Shown one piece after another: positions 59,416-64,000 of a stretch of DNA of 64,000 bases. Each line of letters begins with the position of its first letter. Positions within the stretch are counted from its first letter, which is position 1. The notes beneath the pieces are model-generated. The model was not told the DNA's origin. It saw only the letters and a list, made by a program, of their open reading frames with translations, and did no database searches. The position numbers were made by a program, and so were the translations under genes. This stretch comes from Burkholderia sp. Leaf177 (GTDB lineage Bacteria; Pseudomonadota; Gammaproteobacteria; Burkholderiales; Burkholderiaceae): assembly GCF_001424345.1 (NCBI RefSeq), contig NZ_LMPF01000023.1, positions 591,984-655,983 of the forward strand. Reading direction: 5' to 3'.

Positions 59416-59507
59416 CCGCCACGGACTTAAGAATTAGCGGTTGGGAGGCGTTTTCTTTGCTTCGTTTCTTTGTCGCCGTTGGACAAAGAAATGAAGTCCC
59501 GCCACGG
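59342..59507 (+). repeat. Perfect 83-bp tandem duplication
   Basis: The units 59342-59424 and 59425-59507 are identical, beginning ACTTAAGAATTAGCGG and ending GTCCCGCCACGG. The first unit is the outer part of the right arm of the large inverted repeat, so this looks like a recent slippage or unequal-crossover event. Confidence 0.9.
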
Positions 59508-59725
59508 ACAGTGGCTAACAGTGCTAAAGAAAACAGATAGCAAGAAACCCGAGATCACTCAAGCAGCAGCAACCCAGCATCACCCCCGACAACTACAAAC
59601 AACCGCTCAAGCAACAGCGTCAAACCTCGCGAAATGAAGTCCCGCCACGGCCAGTGGCTAACGGTGCTAAAGAGAACGACTAACAAGAAACCCGCGAAGA
59701 CCTAACCAGCAACAACCCAACACAA
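59488..59725 (+). repeat. Diverged direct repeat of about 95 bp
   Basis: The segments from 59488 and from 59631 share GAAATGAAGTCCCGCCACGG and then AGTGGCTAAC-GTGCTAAAGA and CAAGAAACCCG with interspersed changes, an offset of 143 bp. They are further copies of the tail of the same repeat family. Confidence 0.7.
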
Positions 59726-59760
59726 ACCCCACCAACCCCCACCGACCAAACCCCAGCAAC

Positions 59761-60876
59761 TCACGCCGATAACAACGACCCCGTCCGAAAAGCCGTCGCG
59801 CTGGCAATGCGCGCCACCTCCATCCCCGCCGTAGTAAACCGCGCAATCTGTCGCGCATACAAGATCCCCGACACTGTGCTGTACAGCGTGGTAACAGTAT
59901 CGGAAAGAGGATCGATCACATCGGCCACAGCCTCACCCGCCTCGACCATAGCACCCACTTTCGCGCGAAACACGAGCACGCCACTCCCAGGCGCGACAAT
60001 CGGCTCCGCCCCGGCAAGCGGCGTCGCCGGATACGACAACTCCGGCATGACCGGCGCGAGCGCATCGATCACCCCGCGATGCATCAAATAATTGATGATG
60101 CCCTGCGCGTCGGCATCGGCGAATTCATACGATACGTCGTGCTGGCTACGCAATTCCACCGTCACCGAGATGCCGCCGTTCGGGATCGGAAACCGCTCGC
60201 CGAACTTCGCGCGCAAATCCGACCAGCAAAAGCTGTGGATTTCATCGAAGGGATTGCCCACCGAATTCAGCGCAAGCAGCGACGCCTTCGAATCCAGATA
60301 ACGCGCAAGCGGTTCGACTTCTTCCCAGATGTCCGGATTCGTGTAGATATGCAGCGCGGCGTCGAGATCGCAATGCAGGTCGAGGACGACATCGGCGTCA
60401 TACGACAATTTTTGCAGCGCAAGGCGTTGCGATTCGAGTTCGGTCTGCGGCGTTTGTTCGTCGAGCGCGGCACGCATGGCTTCACGTACGGCGCGCTTGT
60501 TTTCGTTGATATCGCCGGAAAGCCGGCCCTCGATACGCGATGCAATCAGCGCGCCGAGATCATGGAAATTGCGATTGAAGTTGTGACCGCTGTTCAGCTC
60601 GAACCGGCCGAGCAAGGTGCCGTGCATGTTCTGATTCAAGCCGATAGGATTCGGCACCGGCACGATCACCACTTCGCCGCGCAGCTTGCCCGCGGTCTCG
60701 AATTCGGCGAGCTGGCGGCGCAAGCGCCACGCGGTCAGCATGCCGGGCAGTTCGTCGGCGTGCAGCGAAGACTGAATGTAGATTTTTTCGCCGCCGCCGG
60801 GCCCGTAATGAAAGCTCAGAATATTGCGGCTCGTGCCGAGCGACGGGGAAATCAGGGTGTGCGTTTTGGTTTGCAT
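59761..60876 (-). CDS. Succinylglutamate desuccinylase/aspartoacylase family metallo-amidohydrolase
   Basis: The 371-aa M14-type zinc enzyme has the metal site SSLHADELPG (His and Glu, about residue 40), NFNRNF and a third ligand in VLDLHCD (about residue 166), with a catalytic Glu in VTVELRSQHD. A C-terminal beta-rich domain (about 285-371) carries GSGVLVFRAKVGAMVEAGEAVADVIDP. It would remove an acyl group from an amino acid. The gene ends next to the repeat region. A polar amino-acid binding protein is encoded upstream on the same strand, with a terminator between, so a role in amino-acid use is only suggested. Confidence 0.85.
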   Translation of the reverse strand: MQTKTHTLISPSLGTSRNILSFHYGPGGGEKIYIQSSLHADELPGMLTAWRLRRQLAEFETAGKLRGEVVIVPVPNPIGLNQNMHGTLLGRFELNSGHNFNRNFHDLGALIASRIEGRLSGDINENKRAVREAMRAALDEQTPQTELESQRLALQKLSYDADVVLDLHCDLDAALHIYTNPDIWEEVEPLARYLDSKASLLALNSVGNPFDEIHSFCWSDLRAKFGERFPIPNGGISVTVELRSQHDVSYEFADADAQGIINYLMHRGVIDALAPVMPELSYPATPLAGAEPIVAPGSGVLVFRAKVGAMVEAGEAVADVIDPLSDTVTTLYSTVSGILYARQIARFTTAGMEVARIASATAFRTGSLLSA

Positions 60877-61080
60877 GGTGGTCGGACGCGCGATGAGCCG
60901 TCAGGGCTTCGCGCTTCGATGAGTGATGTCGGCGTGTTCAGGAGAGCGGGGCGGCGTAGACCCGCGGTCGCGGCGCGTGTTGCGAGCCCGGTTCGACCTC
61001 GATGCCGCCTGCTCCGGACATTCGATCTTAGCCGAAAACGGCTGGTTTGCCGCGCGCCGCGCGCGTGGACTGCTAAAACA

Positions 61081-61112
61081 AAACGGGCTCCGCAATGACG
61101 CGGAGCCCGTTT
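61081..61112. terminator. Rho-independent terminator after the second amino-acid binding protein
   Basis: A perfect 13-bp stem (61081-61093 with 61100-61112) has a 6-nt AATGAC loop and T tracts on both strands. It is 22 bp after the stop of the minus-strand gene. Confidence 0.9.
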
Positions 61113-61134
61113 TTTGAAGCGACTCAGGCGCTAT

Positions 61135-61926
61135 TTAGCCGCCGTACACGTCGAAGTCGAAATATTTCTTCTCGAGCTTCTTGTACGTGCCGTCCTTGAT
61201 GATCGACGCAATGGCCTTGTCGATCTGTGCCTTCAAGTCGGTGTCTTCCTTGCGCAGGCCAATGCCAGCGCCGTTGCCGAGGATCTTTTCATCGACGAGA
61301 TCCTTGCCCACGAAGTCATAACCGGCGCCGCGCGGGGTCTTCAGGAAGCCCACATCGGCTTGCACTGCGTCCTGCAGCGCTGCGTCCAGACGTCCAGCCA
61401 GCAAGTCGGCGTAGACGCCGTCCTGGTTCTGATACGGCGTAACCGTCACGCCCTTGGCTGCCCAGTAGGTCTTGGCGTAGGTTTCCTGGATGGTGCCTTG
61501 CTCGACACCGACTGTCTTGCCCTTCAGGCCATCGGCCGTCGGCAAGATGCCGCTGCCCTTCTTGGCGATCAGGCGCGTTGGCGTGTTGAACAGCTTGCTC
61601 GAGAACGCAATTTGTTCGGCGCGCTGCGGCGTCATGGACATCGACGAAAGAACGCCGTCGAACTTCTTGGCTTTCAGCGCCGGAATCATGCCGTCGAAAT
61701 CGTTTTCCACCCATACGCACTTCGCCTTCAGGCGCGCGCAGATTTCATTGCCGAGATCGATGTCGAATCCGACCAGCTTGCCATCCGGACCTTTCGATTC
61801 GAACGGGGCGTAGCTGGCGTCGACGCCGAAACGGATGGTCGAGTAATCCTTCGCATTGGCGGTGACGGAGGTGATCGATGTGACGGCAAGCAAAGAGATC
61901 GTCAAAGCCGCGAGCAGTTTTTTCAC
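61135..61926 (-). CDS. Polar amino-acid ABC transporter substrate-binding protein (ArgT/HisJ type)
   Basis: The 263-aa precursor starts at GTG 61926 with GGAG 9 nt upstream and a signal peptide (VKKLLAALTISLLAVTSITSVTANA). The family-3 fold is clear: IRFGVDASYAPFESKGPDGKLVGFDIDLGNEICARLKAKCVWVENDFDGMIPALKAKKFDGV. This is near the lysine/arginine/ornithine-binding group. It is a paralogue of the protein at 6701-7498 (shared APFESK/PPFESK, IDLGN, FDGMIPAL). No permease or ATPase is adjacent. Confidence 0.9.
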   Translation of the reverse strand: MKKLLAALTISLLAVTSITSVTANAKDYSTIRFGVDASYAPFESKGPDGKLVGFDIDLGNEICARLKAKCVWVENDFDGMIPALKAKKFDGVLSSMSMTPQRAEQIAFSSKLFNTPTRLIAKKGSGILPTADGLKGKTVGVEQGTIQETYAKTYWAAKGVTVTPYQNQDGVYADLLAGRLDAALQDAVQADVGFLKTPRGAGYDFVGKDLVDEKILGNGAGIGLRKEDTDLKAQIDKAIASIIKDGTYKKLEKKYFDFDVYGG

Positions 61927-62174
61927 TGTTTTTACTCCAAAGGTGGTCGGTACGTCCCGGACAGGTTGTTGTCCAGGTTCGTCCGGCGCGAGGTCCCTCA
62001 CCGCCGGACGGCTTACATTCCGCGGATTATGTCCGCAATAGAATCGCAGCAGGTTACCAAGCCAAAAAAATATGGGAGTTAGTGAAAGCCCCGATAGTAA
62101 ATCTCAAGACCGTTGGCGGACGGGCCTCTTCAGGCTGTGCGATTAAATGGGTGCTTTTTTGTGCAGCGCATCTT

Positions 62175-62204
62175 TCGCTGCCACCGCGTGACTGGCGGCA
62201 GCGA
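62175..62204 (-). terminator. Hairpin downstream of the TIGR03118-type gene
   Basis: An 11-bp stem with one mismatch (62175-62185 with 62194-62204) and an 8-nt loop lies 16 bp after the stop of the minus-strand gene. It has no T tract, so terminator function is only likely. Confidence 0.4.
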
Positions 62205-62220
62205 CTGCTTCCTCACCTGC

Positions 62221-63318
62221 TTACTGCGCATCGATACGGCCGTAAATGCCGGTCGTCGGAGTCGGGCCGGCTGCGAAGAACAACGTATTGGCCGGCTGGC
62301 TCGCCACGTCATTGCCGAACGACATTCCCCAGATGCCCGTTTGCTTGATCGGCGTGCCATCCGCCTGCGTCAACGCGCCCAAAAACGCGCCTGTCGCCGG
62401 ATTGAACGCATTGATGGTGCCGTCGCCAAAGTTGCCGATCAGCAGGTCGTTGCTGGCCGCGCCGAAGTTGGCCGGCGCCATTGCGATTCCCCACGGCGAG
62501 TTCAATGCGCCACCCGAGGCAATGCGCTTGATGAAGCGGCCGTCGGTATCGAAGGTATCGATCACGCCGTTACCCGCGCCGTTGACCTGCTTGCGGTCGT
62601 CCGTGCCTTGCTTCGCGTAGGTGAGCGTGACCGTCGTGCCCGTCACGTTGATGCCGAACGGTGCGAAGCCCGCGGGCAGCGACGGGTCCTGGAAGCTGCC
62701 GGCGAGCTGGACCTTGCTGAAGTTTTTATCGAAGACATCGACCTTGTTGTTATGGAAGTCGGTCGCGTACAGGAAGTTACCCGTCGCGTTCTTGCCGATC
62801 GCCAGGCCTTTATAGACCGCGGCGCCGGCACCATCGTCGAAGGCGATGACAGCCGATGTCGGCAGCACCTTGGGCGACCAGCCGGCGATGGTGCCGGCTT
62901 CGGTTGCCCACATGAACAGCGCGTTGCTCGTGGCGCCGTTTGCGCTGATCTGGAAGTCGGTGCTGGTGTTGAACACGATGCCCGTCGGGCCGCCCGGCCG
63001 GCCGTTTGCAGCGGCGGGAATGCTGACCACGAGCGACTGCGGCACGCCGTTGCCGTCGTACAGCGTGGACTTGCTCGTGGCGTTGTCCGATACCCACACG
63101 ACGCCCGTAGGATTGAACGCGATGCCCCAGCCGTTCTGCAGGTTGGCGTCGGTATGAGCGGCTGGCGTGCTGCCATCGGATACCAGCAAGGTGGTCTTGA
63201 ACGGGCCCGTCAGCGTCATGTTGTTGTTCGAGCTGGAATTGCTGCCGCCGCATGCCGAAAGCGTTGCAACGGTGAGTCCGAGCATCACGGACAAGGCAAG
63301 CTTCTGTTTGGGTTTCAT
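62221..63318 (-). CDS. TIGR03118-family exported protein, probable lipoprotein
   Basis: The 365-aa protein has a lipoprotein signal: MKPKQKLALSVMLGLTVATLSAC then GGSNSSSNNN (lipidated Cys about residue 23). The rest is a beta-propeller-like repeat array with LQNGWGIAFNPTGVVWVSDNATSKSTLYDG, GPTGIVFNTSTDF, VYKGLAIGKNATGNFLYATDFHNNKVDVFD, NSPWGIAMAPANFG and QTGIWGMSFGNDV. TIGR03118 proteins are of unknown function. GGAG precedes the ATG at 63318. It appears as a single transcription unit. Confidence 0.85.
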   Translation of the reverse strand: MKPKQKLALSVMLGLTVATLSACGGSNSSSNNNMTLTGPFKTTLLVSDGSTPAAHTDANLQNGWGIAFNPTGVVWVSDNATSKSTLYDGNGVPQSLVVSIPAAANGRPGGPTGIVFNTSTDFQISANGATSNALFMWATEAGTIAGWSPKVLPTSAVIAFDDGAGAAVYKGLAIGKNATGNFLYATDFHNNKVDVFDKNFSKVQLAGSFQDPSLPAGFAPFGINVTGTTVTLTYAKQGTDDRKQVNGAGNGVIDTFDTDGRFIKRIASGGALNSPWGIAMAPANFGAASNDLLIGNFGDGTINAFNPATGAFLGALTQADGTPIKQTGIWGMSFGNDVASQPANTLFFAAGPTPTTGIYGRIDAQ

Positions 63319-63750
63319 TGGAATTCTCCTCTTGCGATATGAGTGGTGTTCGCCAGGCCGCTTCGTGGTCGAAGGCCGGAGAACAGATGACGCGGACTCG
63401 CCGGACACGGGCGCCCGCTGCCTGCGCAGCCGGTTGCCGGTCTCCTTCAAGCGTCCGGACGTCTCACTCTGAACGCGCGCATCGAATGATTTATTCCAAA
63501 GTATTTCCACCAAAATTTTTATCGGCGTTCCTAACTAAATGCGGGGAAGAGCGTTGCTTTAAATGCGCATGACCGGCGGCATTTATTTTTCTAATGTGGT
63601 GGAATAAAGCAGTGGCCTTGATCGTTTCAAACGATGGTCATCACTCAACGAGGATTGGCATGCGTTCCCGTCGTCAATGCGATAGAACACGTGCTCACGC
63701 GAAATGAATGTATGTGGAGCTTTGCGGGATTCACCGGCCACGGGCCTTGA
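63319..63750. other. Gap between the TIGR03118-type gene and the regulator end
   Basis: These 432 bp hold the upstream region of the TIGR03118-type gene and an AT-rich stretch around 63480-63610. No supported gene or repeat was found. Confidence 0.4.
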
Positions 63751-64000
63751 TCAAACCTTCTCGGACACTCGATCGCGCTTTGGCACGCTCTCGGAATTGC
63801 TCGAGTCGTTCGACCGGAACCGCTGACGGTATTCCATCGGGCTGATGTGCAAGCGCTTGCTGAACGTCCGCCTAAGCGTATCGGCGCTTTCGAAGCCACA
63901 TCGGCGCGCGATCACGGATACCGCATGATCCGTGCTCTCGAGATAACGCCGGGCGGCGTCGATACGCGCGTCGTTGAGAAACGCCATCAGGCTCACGCCG
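63751..64000 (-). CDS. AraC-family transcription regulator, C-terminal part only
   Basis: The frame is open to the window edge, so the N-terminus is missing. The visible 82 residues hold the second half of the AraC DNA-binding domain: SLMAFLNDARIDAARRYLESTDHAVSVIARRCGFESADTLRRTFSKRLHISPMEYRQRF, where the PxxYR(Q)RF end is diagnostic. A hydrophilic tail of 20 residues follows. The arrangement with LxxARxxAARRYLE is usual in GlxA-type regulators with a DJ-1/PfpI sensor, but the sensor part is outside the window. Confidence 0.88.
   Translation of the reverse strand, partial: GVSLMAFLNDARIDAARRYLESTDHAVSVIARRCGFESADTLRRTFSKRLHISPMEYRQRFRSNDSSNSESVPKRDRVSEKV

Larger units (their letters stand above)
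58799..59760. other. Repeat-rich intergenic region of 962 bp
   Basis: No gene is supported here. From left to right it holds a large imperfect inverted repeat (58872-59415), a perfect 83-bp tandem duplication (59342-59507) and a further direct repeat of about 95 bp (59488 and 59631 onward), then an A/C-rich tail up to the end of the desuccinylase-family gene. Each is listed separately. Confidence 0.8.

Noticed and set aside
59342-59507. CRISPR-like reading of the repeats in the 58.8-59.8 kb gap
   Set aside because: The two 83-bp units are directly adjacent with no spacer between them, and there are no cas genes in the window.

Overview
The window looks like chromosome from a high-GC member of the Burkholderiaceae (Burkholderia, Paraburkholderia or Caballeronia group). 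Hand counts of single lines give about 60-65% G+C. The gene content fits this group: DHA2 drug exporters, an OprB-type porin, a FadR-type regulator beside glucarate genes, a type III alpha-ketoglutaric semialdehyde dehydrogenase, an EpsC-type serine acetyltransferase and many orphan periplasmic binding proteins. I saw no rRNA, tRNA, CRISPR array, insertion sequence, prophage or replication origin. The species call is inference from gene families, not from a database search.

Layout. 1-12 kb: end of a glycine-zipper gene, an EgtB/SenA-type synthase, an oxygen-sensing Fnr regulator with a universal stress protein, two DHA2 exporters, a methionine-type aminotransferase with an amino-acid binding protein and divergent LysR regulator, an HNH protein, a LEA-type lipoprotein and a LivK-type binding protein. 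12-20 kb: an operon behind a Fur-box palindrome and a well-spaced promoter, encoding a porin, a periplasmic beta-propeller, a Tat-exported DyP/EfeB peroxidase and a complete ferric-iron FbpABC transporter. 20-23 kb: a MarR regulator and an SDR-thiolase operon whose upstream regions carry the same 16-bp operator. 23-27 kb: a periplasmic methionine-sulfoxide repair pair (Tat-signal MsrB plus DipZ) and a methyltransferase. 27-31 kb: glucarate uptake and dehydration under a divergent GntR regulator.

31-32 kb holds a lower-GC two-gene cassette with toxin/immunity-like organisation. 32-38 kb is a LacI-controlled sugar ABC operon with a TIM-barrel isomerase. 38-39.8 kb is a two-gene cassette encoding a DUF4365 nuclease-like protein and a protein of unknown family, behind a 12-bp inverted repeat that reaches into its ribosome binding site. 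40-45 kb: 6-phosphogluconate dehydrogenase, a GIY-YIG-like protein, a PanE-type reductase and a split chromate transporter. 44.3-48.7 kb: a sigma-54 two-component system, followed by a sigma-54 promoter with two matched upstream palindromes, followed by two paralogous repeat proteins of unknown function.

48.8-64 kb: a thioredoxin, a sugar-acid catabolic set (Hyi isomerase, semialdehyde dehydrogenase, SMP-30 lactonase), short hydrophilic stress-type proteins, serine acetyltransferase, GTP cyclohydrolase I, SDR enzymes, a repeat-rich 960-bp gap containing an inverted repeat with 200-nt arms and a perfect 83-bp tandem duplication, a desuccinylase-family enzyme, a second amino-acid binding protein, a TIGR03118-type lipoprotein and the end of an AraC-type regulator.

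The strongest candidates for something new are the sigma-54 module with its paired target proteins (44.3-48.7 kb), the DUF4365 cassette (38-39.8 kb), the toxin/immunity-like cassette (31-32 kb) and the Fur-controlled porin-propeller-peroxidase-FbpABC operon (12.3-20.1 kb).
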